DNA of 15,627 bases, taken from NCBI GenBank assembly GCA_030432775.1, contig JAUILO010000048.1:1-15627 (forward strand), in the 5' to 3' direction. Positions within the stretch are counted from its first letter, which is position 1. Each line of letters begins with the position of its first letter. A program made the position numbers and the translations under genes. Shown one piece after another: positions 1-6,994 of this stretch. The notes beneath the pieces are model-generated. The model was not told the DNA's origin and ran no database searches. It saw nothing but the letters and a program-made list of their open reading frames with translations. This DNA comes from Alphaproteobacteria bacterium (GTDB lineage: Bacteria; Pseudomonadota; Alphaproteobacteria; Micavibrionales; Micavibrionaceae).

Positions 1-599
1 TTCAAACTTTTCCTTACGCAGAAGACGAGAAAATTTACGTGAGCCGTTTGGGGTATACAGGCGAAGATGGTTTTGAATTAAGTGTTCCGAATGCGCATGC
101 AGGCACTGTTTGGGATAAGCTTCTTGAAAGCGGCGAAGTCAAGCCAGCAGGGCTCGCATCTCGTGATACGCTACGTCTCGAAATGGGGTATCCTTTATAT
201 GGTCATGATCTGGATGATACTATTACCCCGATCGAAGCGTCGCTGGGCTGGGTGGTGAGTAAACACAATGAGAGTTTTCTGGGGCATGACGTTATTCGTG
301 GTCAGCAGAAAAATGGAGCCGGCCGCATTCGTGTTGGAATTGAACTGACGGATAAGGGGATTGCCCGCGAAGGTGCGCAGCTTTTATCTGAAGACGGAAC
401 GGAAATTGGTATGCTGACCAGTGGTGGTTTTTCGCCCATTTTGCAAAAAGGCATAGGGCAGGGTTATGTTGATCCGGCTTACGCAAAAACAGGCGCTATT
501 GTAAAAGTTGTTGTTCGTAACCGGGAAATTACAGCGCGTGTTGCGCCATTGTCTTTTGTGTCTGCCAAGACAAAATCAATGAAAATGAAGGCTGCCTGA
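1..599 (+). CDS. gcvT: Glycine cleavage system T protein (aminomethyltransferase), 3' part only
   Basis: The gene is cut by the left edge of the window. The first complete in-frame codon is at base 3, the reading frame is open from there, and it stops with TGA at 597-599. The encoded part carries the GcvT-family stretch R-L-G-Y-T-G-E-D-G-F-E-L and, further on, S-R-D-T-L-R-L-E-M-G-Y-P-L-Y-G-H, followed by the C-terminal barrel region with T-S-G-G-F-S-P. T protein takes the aminomethyl group from the lipoyl arm of the H protein and, with tetrahydrofolate, releases ammonia and 5,10-methylene-THF. It acts in the cytoplasm. gcvH, gcvPA and gcvPB follow on the same strand, which confirms the assignment. 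The extreme C terminus ends in a short Lys/Met/Ala tail rather than the P-F-V-P-H-R-Y ending common in the family. This is a small divergence and not evidence of damage. About half of the protein lies outside the window. Confidence 0.95.
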   Translation, partial: QTFPYAEDEKIYVSRLGYTGEDGFELSVPNAHAGTVWDKLLESGEVKPAGLASRDTLRLEMGYPLYGHDLDDTITPIEASLGWVVSKHNESFLGHDVIRGQQKNGAGRIRVGIELTDKGIAREGAQLLSEDGTEIGMLTSGGFSPILQKGIGQGYVDPAYAKTGAIVKVVVRNREITARVAPLSFVSAKTKSMKMKAA

Positions 600-857
600 C
601 TGCTGGCTTGAATGGACGCTTTGATATAGCTGCCTATACGGGATTGATACGCGGGATAACAGGCAGGCTAACACAAGGCGTAGTGTGCCGGGGCATGTTT
701 TTGTTTTTGGGCAATGTTTTTTGTTTGTGTTCTGCGGATGGATTAAAATTATCCTGCATAATTTATAAATGTTTTCCTCATAGCTATTGAAGAGAATCTC
801 TGTATGGGATAATCCTAATTTATTCATCAATGACTTTAACAAAGAACGGGAGTGGCT
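600..857 (+). other. gcvT-gcvH spacer, no gene seen; weak promoter candidate
   Basis: This 258-base spacer shows no convincing gene. It holds a CTGCCT/AGGCAG inverted repeat flanking about 30 bases near 630-666, and a run of T-rich sequence around 690-730. A possible promoter just before gcvH is TTGAAG (787-792), a 17-base spacer and TAATCC (810-815). This is only a partial match to sigma70 consensus. I looked for glycine riboswitch core sequences, which often control gcv genes, and did not recognise any. Whether gcvH is transcribed together with gcvT is therefore open. Confidence 0.3.
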
Positions 858-1241
858 ATGACCAATACCGCATTAAAATATACGAAGGCTCATGAAGTTG
901 TTCGTGTGGAGGATGGCGATGTTGCTGTTCTGGGAATTACCGAATATGCGCAGGACGCACTGGGAGATATCGTGTTTGTGGAGCTGCCTGATGTTGGCGC
1001 AACATTTTCTAAAGGTGATGATTTTGCGGTCGTAGAATCTGTGAAGACAGCCGCGGAAGTATATACACCTGTGAGCGGCGAGATTGTCGCAGTGAATGAC
1101 AGGTTGAGCGATGAGCCAGAAGCAATCAAGATTTCTTATGAAGAAGGCTGGATTGCAAAGATCAAGATGAGCAGTTCTGATGAGCTTGAAGAACTTATGG
1201 ATAAAGACGCTTACGATAAATACATTAGTGAGCTGGACTAA
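858..1241 (+). CDS. gcvH: Glycine cleavage system H protein (lipoyl carrier)
   Basis: This 127-residue protein is the usual size for GcvH. It is the mobile lipoyl carrier that shuttles the aminomethyl intermediate between the P, T and L proteins. The lipoylation site is visible as V-E-S-V-K-T-A-A-E-V-Y, with the modified lysine at residue 63 (codon 1044-1046). The G-I-T-E-Y-A-Q-D-A-L-G-D segment is typical of the family. The ATG at 858 was chosen because a GGGAG ribosome binding site (848-852) sits five bases upstream. A GTG at 852 in the same frame would overlap that site and is less likely. The usual tryptophan of the N-terminal H-E-W motif is valine here (A-H-E-V-V), a small oddity. It lies 258 bases after gcvT and 107 bases before gcvPA on the same strand, consistent with one functional cluster. 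Confidence 0.95.
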   Translation: MTNTALKYTKAHEVVRVEDGDVAVLGITEYAQDALGDIVFVELPDVGATFSKGDDFAVVESVKTAAEVYTPVSGEIVAVNDRLSDEPEAIKISYEEGWIAKIKMSSSDELEELMDKDAYDKYISELD

Positions 1242-1285
1242 TCCTGACGAATTCATCGTGATGTAATGTCTGCGATGTTCTTAAG

Positions 1286-1320
1286 GTGCGGTTTATTGGC
1301 TCGGCTAGTATGGTCCGCAC
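1286..1320 (+). other. Inverted repeat in the gcvH-gcvPA spacer
   Basis: GTGCGG (1286-1291) and CCGCAC (1315-1320) form a perfect 6-bp stem around a 23-base loop, about 28 bases upstream of the gcvPA start. No T-run follows, so this does not look like an intrinsic terminator. It could be an mRNA processing or stability element or an operator. The function is unknown. Confidence 0.4.
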
Positions 1321-1348
1321 GAATATAAATCTGAATAAGGTCTAAAAT

Positions 1349-2632
1349 ATGCGTTACTTGCCTAGAGATAATAAAAGCCGTGCCGAGATGCTCGAAGCGG
1401 TTGGTGTTAAAAGTGTTGATGAATTATACAAAGATGTTCCACAATCCGCGTTCATAGAAGGTTTGGCTGACTTGCCTTTGCATATGGGCGAGATGCAGGT
1501 GGAGCGCCAGATATCCGGTTATGCAAATCAGAATCACTCTGCAATAGACGGGCCGTTCTTTCTTGGTGCGGGTTGTTATTTTCATCACATTCCTTCAACT
1601 GTCGATTATATCATTCAGCGCAGTGAGTTCCTGACGGCATATACGCCATACCAGCCCGAGATTGCCCAAGGTACACTAGCGGCTATTTTTGAATATCAGA
1701 CCTATATCGCTCAGCTGACAGGGCAAGAGGTTGCAAACGCATCTTTATATGATGGCGCAACGGCTATGGTTGAAGCGGCTCTGATGTCTATGCGTTTAAC
1801 AAAACGAAACAAGATTGTATTGGGTAACGATATTCATCCCGAATATTATGACGTCCTTGTCAGCTACAGCAAAAATTATGATGATGTTCAGATACAGCAA
1901 GGCGGCGAGCCTGATGATGATACGGCTTGTGTCATCATACAAAGTCCGGATTTCTTCGGTCAGCCGCATCGCTATGAACAATGGCGTAAATACTGTGATG
2001 AAACTGGCGCGAAACTCGTTGTTGTCGTGACAGAGATTTTGTCACTGGGATTGTTGCAAGCGCCGGATATGGCGGATATCGTTTGTGGCGAGGCGCAGTC
2101 TATCGGTTTGCCGATGAGCTTTGGCGGCCCGCATCTTGGTTTCTTTGCGACATCAAAAGAGAACATCAGACAAATGCCGGGGCGTTTATGTGGACAGACT
2201 GTGGATGCAGACGGCAAACGTAGTTTTGTGCTAACGCTTAGTACCCGCGAGCAGCATATTCGCCGTGAAAAGGCGACATCGAATATTTGTACAAATCAGG
2301 GGTTATGTGCGCTGGCTTTTACCGTGCATATGAGCTTACTTGGCGAAGATGGGTTTAAACACCTTGCGCGGCTTAATCATGAAGCTGCGTGCGATTTCGT
2401 GGATATCATCAATAAGGTTGATGGGTTATCTGTAGTGAATGATACGTTCTTTAATGAAGTCGTTATTCAACTGCCGGTGGATGCGCATGATCTGGTTAAT
2501 GGTCTTGCTGAAAAAGGCATTATTGCCGGATACCCGCTTGACGGTAATCGTTTGTTATGTGCTGTGACGGAAATGACAACACTCAAGGATGTCGAGGAGT
2601 TTGTCGGCGCGTTGACAGAAGCGATTAAATAG
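1349..2632 (+). CDS. gcvPA: Glycine dehydrogenase (decarboxylating) subunit 1
   Basis: This 427-residue protein matches the N-terminal-half subunit of the two-subunit P-protein and has a typical length for GcvPA. With GcvPB it forms the PLP-dependent enzyme that decarboxylates glycine and loads the aminomethyl group onto the lipoyl arm of GcvH. Recognisable segments are the N-terminal M-R-Y-L-P, the F-L-G-A-G-C-Y-F-H-H-I-P-S stretch, T-A-Y-T-P-Y-Q-P-E-I-A-Q-G-T-L, N-A-S-L-Y-D-G-A-T-A, and S-F-G-G-P-H-L-G-F-F followed by M-P-G-R-L-C-G. This subunit has the aminotransferase-like fold, while the PLP lysine is carried by GcvPB. An AAGG motif about nine bases upstream of the ATG could serve as the ribosome binding site. 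It is followed by the NUDIX gene and then gcvPB, so the two halves of the enzyme are not directly adjacent. Confidence 0.96.
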   Translation: MRYLPRDNKSRAEMLEAVGVKSVDELYKDVPQSAFIEGLADLPLHMGEMQVERQISGYANQNHSAIDGPFFLGAGCYFHHIPSTVDYIIQRSEFLTAYTPYQPEIAQGTLAAIFEYQTYIAQLTGQEVANASLYDGATAMVEAALMSMRLTKRNKIVLGNDIHPEYYDVLVSYSKNYDDVQIQQGGEPDDDTACVIIQSPDFFGQPHRYEQWRKYCDETGAKLVVVVTEILSLGLLQAPDMADIVCGEAQSIGLPMSFGGPHLGFFATSKENIRQMPGRLCGQTVDADGKRSFVLTLSTREQHIRREKATSNICTNQGLCALAFTVHMSLLGEDGFKHLARLNHEAACDFVDIINKVDGLSVVNDTFFNEVVIQLPVDAHDLVNGLAEKGIIAGYPLDGNRLLCAVTEMTTLKDVEEFVGALTEAIK

Positions 2633-2683
2633 ACCGATAAAGCGGATGGGCGCTATATGGACGGGACTATACGGAGAGTATGA

Positions 2684-3184
2684 ATGCAAGCCATAGTAAA
2701 AGAAGATGAGTTTTTCGATCGTTGGGGGCGTGGGCACATTCCTGATGAAAGCGATACGCAGATCAGGCGTGTCGGCGCGTTTTCTGTTCTGCTCAGCGCG
2801 GGTAAAATATTACTGGTATGGCCAAAGTCATCTCCGGAAGTTCCGGAATTACCGGGCGGTGGTGTTGATGATGGTGAAACATTGTGGCAAGCGCTTATAC
2901 GAGAAATAGCCGAGGAAACAGGCCTTGATCTGGCGCGTCCTGAGGTGCAGCCCCAATTAACGCAGCGTGTGCAGTTTTATGCTGAGAACCAGGATGAGTA
3001 TTGGCATTATGATCAATTCTTTTACAAGCTTGATGGTGCTGCGATTGATGATCTTTACTTTGACGGTCAACAGGATACTCCGGAAGACGGTGTGTGTCAG
3101 TGGATCAGGCTTGAAGATCTGGCGGATGTGAATTTACACCACATGCATCGTATTGCATTGAACAGAATTTTATCAAAGGGCTAA
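2684..3184 (+). CDS. NUDIX hydrolase between the two P-protein genes
   Basis: This 166-residue protein has a complete NUDIX box, G59-x5-E65-x7-R73-E74-I75-x-E77-E78-x-G80-L81. The glutamates of R-E-x-x-E-E are the expected divalent-metal ligands. The box is preceded by a beta-rich segment (V-L-L-S-A-G-K-I-L-L-V-W) and P-E-L-P-G-G-G, as is usual. NUDIX enzymes hydrolyse nucleoside diphosphates linked to another group, and the substrate cannot be read from this sequence. The ATG at 2684 has a good GGAGAG ribosome binding site (2673-2678). The gene lies 51 bases after gcvPA and 55 bases before gcvPB on the same strand, so co-transcription is likely. A link to glycine or one-carbon metabolism, such as cleaning up a damaged nucleotide or folate precursor, is only inference from position. 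It may be an unrelated passenger gene. Confidence 0.9.
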   Translation: MQAIVKEDEFFDRWGRGHIPDESDTQIRRVGAFSVLLSAGKILLVWPKSSPEVPELPGGGVDDGETLWQALIREIAEETGLDLARPEVQPQLTQRVQFYAENQDEYWHYDQFFYKLDGAAIDDLYFDGQQDTPEDGVCQWIRLEDLADVNLHHMHRIALNRILSKG

Positions 3185-3239
3185 AGTGACAGTTTTAACA
3201 AGCTAACGGCAAAGCGCAAATAAGACGAAAGATATAAAT

Positions 3240-4799
3240 ATGGCAGCAGAACGTAATATTGAACAGGCGGGAAAAATGAAACAATCACTGGATAGCGAAG
3301 GTCGCGGCTTGCAGTATGAAGAAAATCTACTATGGGAGAAAAAGCGCAATGATGAACCTGCGGTTGATCTTGAGCCATTGCGTCACATTCCGCTGCGTAC
3401 CGGACAGGACGAGCGCGGCAATATAGGTTTGCCGCAAGTATCTGAACCGCAAGTTGTGCGTCATTTCGTTCGTTTGTCGACATGGAATTACTCTATCGAT
3501 CACGGTTTCTTTCCGCTGGGCTCATGTACGATGAAACATAACCCGCGCATAAATGAAAAATTGGCACGTTTGCCAGGGCTTGCGCATATCCACCCGTTTC
3601 AACCTGAACAGACTGTGCAAGGCGCTTTGGAGCTTATGTATAATTTGCAAAACTATCTGGCAGAACTTACAGCTTTGCCGGCAGTTTGTTTGTCTCCTGC
3701 TGCGGGCGCGCATGGTGAGCTGGCTGGTATGATGACAATTCGCCGTGCCCATGAAGCCAAAGGGAATACGCAAAAGAAAATAGTACTCATACCTGATTCC
3801 GCGCATGGAACAAATCCGGCAACGGCCGTTATGTGTGGGTATGATGTGCGTACAATTTCTACAAAGGAAACCGGACGCTTAACCGTGGCTGCGTTTAAAG
3901 AAGCGCTGACAATGACAGATCCAAACGGCGCGGATATTGCCGGTATGATGGTAACAAATCCGAATACATGTGGTTTGTTTGAAACTGAGATTCTGGATAT
4001 TGCTGACTTGTTGCATGAGGCTGGTGGTTATTTTTATTGTGATGGCGCGAATTTTAACGCGCTGGTTGGTAAAATTCGTCCGGGTGATTTTGGTGTGGAT
4101 GTGATGCATATTAATTTGCACAAGACATTTTCCACACCGCATGGCGGCGGCGGGCCGGGTAGTGGCCCGATTTGCGTAACTGAAGAGCTTGCACCATATC
4201 AACCTGTGCCTGTGGTGGTGAAGATTGCTGGTGGATACCATTTGCAAACGCAGGATGATCAGCCGGAAAGCCTTGGTAAGATGCGTGGCTTCCATGGTCA
4301 GTTCGGTATGCATATACGCGCGCTATCTTACATGTTATCTCATGGCTCAGATGGGTTGCAGGAAGTGGCTGAAGGTGCGGTGTTAAATGCGAACTATATC
4401 CTAAGTCAGTTGCAGGATGTTTATCATGTGCCTTATGAAGGGCCGTGTATGCATGAATGTATGATTACAGACAAGTTACAAAAGGGCGAAAGTAAGGAAG
4501 ATGATGTTACAACGCTTGATATCGCCAAGACATTGACTGAATATGGTTTTCACCCGATGACTGTGTATTTCCCGCTTGTATTGCCGGGTACTATGTTGAT
4601 CGAGCCGACTGAAACCGAAAGCAAGGATTCAATTGATCGCTTTATTGGCGTGATGCGTCATGTCGCAGATGAGGTCAAGGCTGGTAATACGGATCAATTC
4701 CATGAATTTCCGCTCAGCACGCCACGCAGACGCCTTGATGAGGTTAAAGCCGCGCGCCAGCCTGTATTGCGCTGGTCAGAGGATATGGCACAGCTTTAA
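3240..4799 (+). CDS. gcvPB: Glycine dehydrogenase (decarboxylating) subunit 2, PLP-binding
   Basis: This 519-residue protein matches the C-terminal-half subunit of the two-subunit P-protein and has the usual length for GcvPB. The PLP-binding signature N-L-H-K-T-F-S-T-P-H-G-G-G-G-P-G is present, with the Schiff-base lysine at residue 295 (codon 4122-4124). Other family segments are F-F-P-L-G-S-C-T-M-K-H-N-P, L-S-P-A-A-G-A-H-G-E-L, D-S-A-H-G-T-N-P-A-T and D-G-A-N-F-N-A. With GcvPA it decarboxylates glycine in the cytoplasm. The start is uncertain. The ATG at 3240 has only a poor ribosome binding site, and a second in-frame ATG at 3276 is preceded by a GGCGGGA stretch. The shorter form would lose 12 poorly conserved residues. 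The gene is convergent with the minus-strand kinase-like gene. Confidence 0.95.
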   Translation: MAAERNIEQAGKMKQSLDSEGRGLQYEENLLWEKKRNDEPAVDLEPLRHIPLRTGQDERGNIGLPQVSEPQVVRHFVRLSTWNYSIDHGFFPLGSCTMKHNPRINEKLARLPGLAHIHPFQPEQTVQGALELMYNLQNYLAELTALPAVCLSPAAGAHGELAGMMTIRRAHEAKGNTQKKIVLIPDSAHGTNPATAVMCGYDVRTISTKETGRLTVAAFKEALTMTDPNGADIAGMMVTNPNTCGLFETEILDIADLLHEAGGYFYCDGANFNALVGKIRPGDFGVDVMHINLHKTFSTPHGGGGPGSGPICVTEELAPYQPVPVVVKIAGGYHLQTQDDQPESLGKMRGFHGQFGMHIRALSYMLSHGSDGLQEVAEGAVLNANYILSQLQDVYHVPYEGPCMHECMITDKLQKGESKEDDVTTLDIAKTLTEYGFHPMTVYFPLVLPGTMLIEPTETESKDSIDRFIGVMRHVADEVKAGNTDQFHEFPLSTPRRRLDEVKAARQPVLRWSEDMAQL

Positions 4800-4834
4800 T
4801 ATGGTGTAGCTTTAATATGGCGCTGCTTTAAGCT
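4792..4834. repeat. Short 16-base-period tandem repeat at the gcvPB stop codon
   Basis: The 13-mer AGCTTTAATATGG occurs at 4792-4804 and again at 4808-4820, a 16-base period. A third, decayed copy begins at about 4824 (GCTTTAA). The first copy spans the last codons and the TAA stop of gcvPB, so the array looks like local slippage duplication of the gene's 3' end. TAGCTT and AAGCTA in the second and third copies can also pair as a weak hairpin between the converging genes. Confidence 0.6.
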
Positions 4835-4855
4835 ATTCCCGCAGGTCGACGGCTG

Positions 4856-5431
4856 TTAAGGCTTAGGATTAGTGCGCGATGAGCCAAGATTTGCCTGCGC
4901 TTGCAGCCGCGATGTTAAATCGCGAATAATTGCTGTCCCGATTTCTCGTGTTGAAAAATCATAGCTATCAAACACAATGTCATAAGGGGGATGGTTTTCT
5001 TCGTTATGAATTTGATTGTACTGTTCTTCGGCTTGACCGTTGGTGCGGTTTTGTCTTGGAAGTTCTCGTTCGCGCAAAATGTGTGGTGGCGCTTCGATAT
5101 AAACCGTGTAAAGGTTGTATGGTGCGTAGGTGTCAAGTAATGTTTGTAACGTATTGGTTGGTACGCATACCACGTCTAGAATAAGATTTTCTCCGGCATC
5201 CAGTTTTTCGCATGTCTGTTTTAAAAAGAGTTGAAATAGATCCTTTTTCTCTTCATCGGTGATCTTGCTGTCTTGCTTGACTCTCTCGACGTAATCATCC
5301 CATGCAATATGATGATATTCACCATCCAGATTGTGCCGCAGAAATTTAGCTGTGCTTGATTTGCCGGAACAGGATGTTCCGTTGATTAATATGACACTGG
5401 CTTTGTTGAGAGGCGCTTGGGCATCTGGCAT
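4856..5431 (-). CDS. P-loop NTPase, chloramphenicol phosphotransferase-like / small kinase
   Basis: This 191-residue protein opens with a hydrophobic beta strand (A-S-V-I-L-I-N) running into a textbook Walker A motif, G18-T-S-C-S-G-K24-S-S. Downstream, the strand L-I-L-D-V-V-C-V and the acidic/basic segment P-P-H-I-L-R-E-R-E are compatible with a kinase-fold NTPase. The best comparison I can make is to the chloramphenicol phosphotransferase-like / zeta-toxin-like small kinases, which phosphorylate small molecules using ATP. The substrate is not evident and I do not claim drug resistance. No signal peptide or membrane segment is seen, so it should be cytoplasmic. The start has GGGAAG about six bases upstream. 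The gene is convergent with gcvPB and lies 85 bases downstream of the RMD1-family gene on the same strand, so the two may share a transcript. Confidence 0.75.
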   Translation of the reverse strand: MPDAQAPLNKASVILINGTSCSGKSSTAKFLRHNLDGEYHHIAWDDYVERVKQDSKITDEEKKDLFQLFLKQTCEKLDAGENLILDVVCVPTNTLQTLLDTYAPYNLYTVYIEAPPHILRERELPRQNRTNGQAEEQYNQIHNEENHPPYDIVFDSYDFSTREIGTAIIRDLTSRLQAQANLGSSRTNPKP

Positions 5432-5489
5432 ATTCTGCTTCCCTTATTGATGCGGGTAAAGTTATCATAAAGGTTGTAGATATGTCAAA

Positions 5490-5503
5490 TGCCAGGTGTG
5501 GCA
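5490..5503 (-). terminator. Weak hairpin between the RMD1-family and kinase-like genes
   Basis: TGCCA (5490-5494) and TGGCA (5499-5503) form a 5-bp stem with a 4-base loop just after the RMD1-family stop codon. On the minus strand it is followed by only three T residues, so it is at best a weak terminator or pause site. Confidence 0.25.
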
Positions 5504-5516
5504 ATCAAGCTGGTGT

Positions 5517-6323
5517 TTACATTATATGCGGGGCAAATTTTTCGCCGAGCGTGATGAAAATCTCGATAACGATCAAAATCACGATATACCATTCAACGTG
5601 CAGGGTTCTGCGCTCGCTTAAAATACCGAGCATGGTTTCTGCGGTTTGGTGAATAAGCTCTAATTTATGTTTTAAAGCGGTATGACGTTCTGTGATCTCA
5701 AATTCATTTTCAATCAGGTGGTAAAGCTTTTCAAGATCGGATCGCTCCCAGAGCACATCGGGCTTTCCTTCAACTTCGACCTGACCAATCATTTTGCGTT
5801 GAATTGAAAGTGTATGTCCGATATGGCGCATCAGTTTCTTGGCGCTTTTTCCTTTTGGACCGCGTGCCTGTAGCTCGCTTGCTATGGGGTCTATGTGGTC
5901 AAAGGTGGTGGATATGTCTTGTTCATATGCATCAAGTACAACGCTTCTTGCGAGAACCTCGGCAATAAGCTGGATATAGCCAATATCCATTTTCTTGATA
6001 GATATCAGGTTGTCTTGAATGTTATCGTCTTGTTTTGGTGTGACACCCAATATGACGTTATCGCCGATGATGGCGGTACGCGGCTCGATAAAGATTTCTT
6101 CTTTGCTTTTGATGAAAAGGGCTTCTTCATCTTCGGTTGTGCCAAAGAAAACCACCACGCCATAGCGGAATAATACCGCACAGCCTTTTTCACCGGCGGA
6201 AATAACTGTCGGGTTTGCAGCGATACGGGTTGCTGTTGTGATGCTCTTGGTTGAAATTCTGTTGGATAGAAAATAAGGCCTGACTGTGATGTCTTTGCGG
6301 CTCTTTAGTATTTGCGCATTCAT
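5517..6323 (-). CDS. RMD1 / DUF155-family protein with C-terminal membrane anchor
   Basis: This 268-residue protein resembles the RMD1/DUF155 family, whose eukaryotic members include yeast Rmd1 and human mitochondrial RMND1. Supporting features are the G-V-V-V-F-F-G-T-T-E-D-E-E strand region around residues 55-68, the long central helical part with I-G-H-T-L-S-I-Q-R-K-M-I-G, W-E-R-S-D-L-E-K-L-Y, and a final hydrophobic helix at roughly residues 245-260 (E-W-Y-I-V-I-L-I-V-I-E-I-F) after L-H-V-E. This order of soluble domain, helical segment and C-terminal anchor is typical of the family. The protein is probably held in the inner membrane with its bulk in the cytoplasm. The molecular function in bacteria is not established, while human RMND1 is linked to mitochondrial translation. 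The ATG at 6323 lacks a clear ribosome binding site. A good extended -10 promoter lies about 80 bases upstream. Confidence 0.85.
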   Translation of the reverse strand: MNAQILKSRKDITVRPYFLSNRISTKSITTATRIAANPTVISAGEKGCAVLFRYGVVVFFGTTEDEEALFIKSKEEIFIEPRTAIIGDNVILGVTPKQDDNIQDNLISIKKMDIGYIQLIAEVLARSVVLDAYEQDISTTFDHIDPIASELQARGPKGKSAKKLMRHIGHTLSIQRKMIGQVEVEGKPDVLWERSDLEKLYHLIENEFEITERHTALKHKLELIHQTAETMLGILSERRTLHVEWYIVILIVIEIFITLGEKFAPHIM

Positions 6324-6343
6324 GATGGGTGCTTTTTCTTTGT

Positions 6344-6369
6344 GTTTTGTTTTGTTTTGTTTTGTCTTG
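6344..6369. repeat. GTTTT pentanucleotide tandem repeat
   Basis: Four perfect GTTTT units (6344-6363) are followed by a degenerate GTCTT unit. On the minus strand this is a CAAAA run inside the predicted 5' untranslated leader of the RMD1-family gene, about 20 bases from its start codon. Such a repeat can change length by slippage. Confidence 0.7.
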
Positions 6370-6398
6370 TTTATTTGAGCCTTGTTCGGCCGGCTCGA

Positions 6399-6407
6399 AT
6401 TATAACA
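6399..6407 (-). promoter_or_regulatory. Extended -10 promoter candidate for the RMD1-family gene
   Basis: Read on the minus strand, this is TGT followed by TATAAT, a perfect -10 hexamer (6404 to 6399) with an extended TGn element. No good -35 lies at the normal distance, which extended -10 promoters can tolerate. Transcription would begin near 6392, giving a leader of about 70 bases that includes the CAAAA repeat. Confidence 0.45.
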
Positions 6408-6713
6408 TGGTTATATTGTCATTGTATCTTCATTTTATCATAGCGACACTTATATATGTGTCGGTATGGATTGTTATCCGCGAAGAGTTATACGAGCAGG
6501 TTGTGGTGCAGGTCAAGTTTTTGGTGTGTTGGGCATATTTTACTAGCCAAGTGTATTTTTTTACGCTAAAACCATCTCGTATTTCCCCGAAAATAAGGTT
6601 TCTAAAAAGCGCCCGGCGCGTTACGAACCTGTGGGGCGGACAGATTATTGCTGATATTTATATGCTTGATACGGGCATAGTTGATGCAAGTAAACGAAGA
6701 ACTGAGGGTTACA

Positions 6714-6923
6714 ATGGCAAAAACATCTACAAAGAAATCACCGTTTGAATTCATTCGTCAGGTTAAGTCTGAAATGAAGAAGGTTACATGGCCGTCTCGC
6801 AAGGAGACCGGTGTAAGTACGATTGCTGTGTTCTTCATGGTGTTCTTTTCAGCCGTGTTTTTGTTCTGTGCTGATCAGATCTTGGCGTTCATTGTAAGTC
6901 TAATTTTAAATATTGGTATGTAG
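6714..6923 (+). CDS. secE: Preprotein translocase subunit SecE
   Basis: This 69-residue protein has the length of the short, single-span SecE found in most bacteria outside the enteric group. It carries the family's amphipathic-helix motif V-K-S-E-M-K-K-V-T-W-P-S-R (residues 17-29), followed by one membrane helix at about residues 37-60. SecE clamps SecY in the SecYEG protein-export channel of the inner membrane. The ATG at 6714 was chosen because GAGGG (6704-6708) lies five bases upstream and the protein then starts M-A-K-T. A longer frame beginning with TTG at 6681 would bury that site and add unconserved residues. nusG follows 71 bases downstream, the standard arrangement. The tRNA-Trp often found before secE is missing. 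Confidence 0.95.
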   Translation: MAKTSTKKSPFEFIRQVKSEMKKVTWPSRKETGVSTIAVFFMVFFSAVFLFCADQILAFIVSLILNIGM

Positions 6924-6994
6924 AATAAGACAGTCTGGTTAATGGGCTGGTTTGAATTGAAGTTGAACACATTAAATAAGGATAGGATAGAATA

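Larger units (their letters stand above)
6324..6713. other. Divergent spacer upstream of secE; no tRNA or tuf gene seen
   Basis: This 390-base region separates the minus-strand RMD1-family gene from secE. It contains the promoter candidate for the minus gene, a GTTTT tandem repeat, and a GAGCC/GGCTC inverted repeat (6377-6381, 6392-6396). The tRNA-Trp gene that often precedes secE in bacteria is not present here, and neither is tuf. An open frame from 6329 is hydrophobic at first but runs into the secE start region, lacks a ribosome binding site and matches no family I know, so it is not called. I see no strong sigma70 promoter for secE. Confidence 0.5.

Noticed and set aside
608..790. 60-codon plus-strand open frame in the gcvT-gcvH spacer
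   Set aside because: It has a non-ATG start, no ribosome binding site, cysteine-rich low-quality composition and no recognisable family.
600..1348. Possible glycine riboswitch controlling gcvH or gcvPA
   Set aside because: I looked for the conserved tandem aptamer core sequences and recognised none in the two spacers. Only a simple inverted repeat at 1286-1320 was seen.
6329..6748. 139-codon plus-strand open frame with a hydrophobic N terminus between the RMD1-family gene and secE
   Set aside because: It starts at a GTG inside the GTTTT repeat with no ribosome binding site. The hydrophobic start is produced by the T-rich repeat, and its end overlaps the well-supported secE start in another frame.
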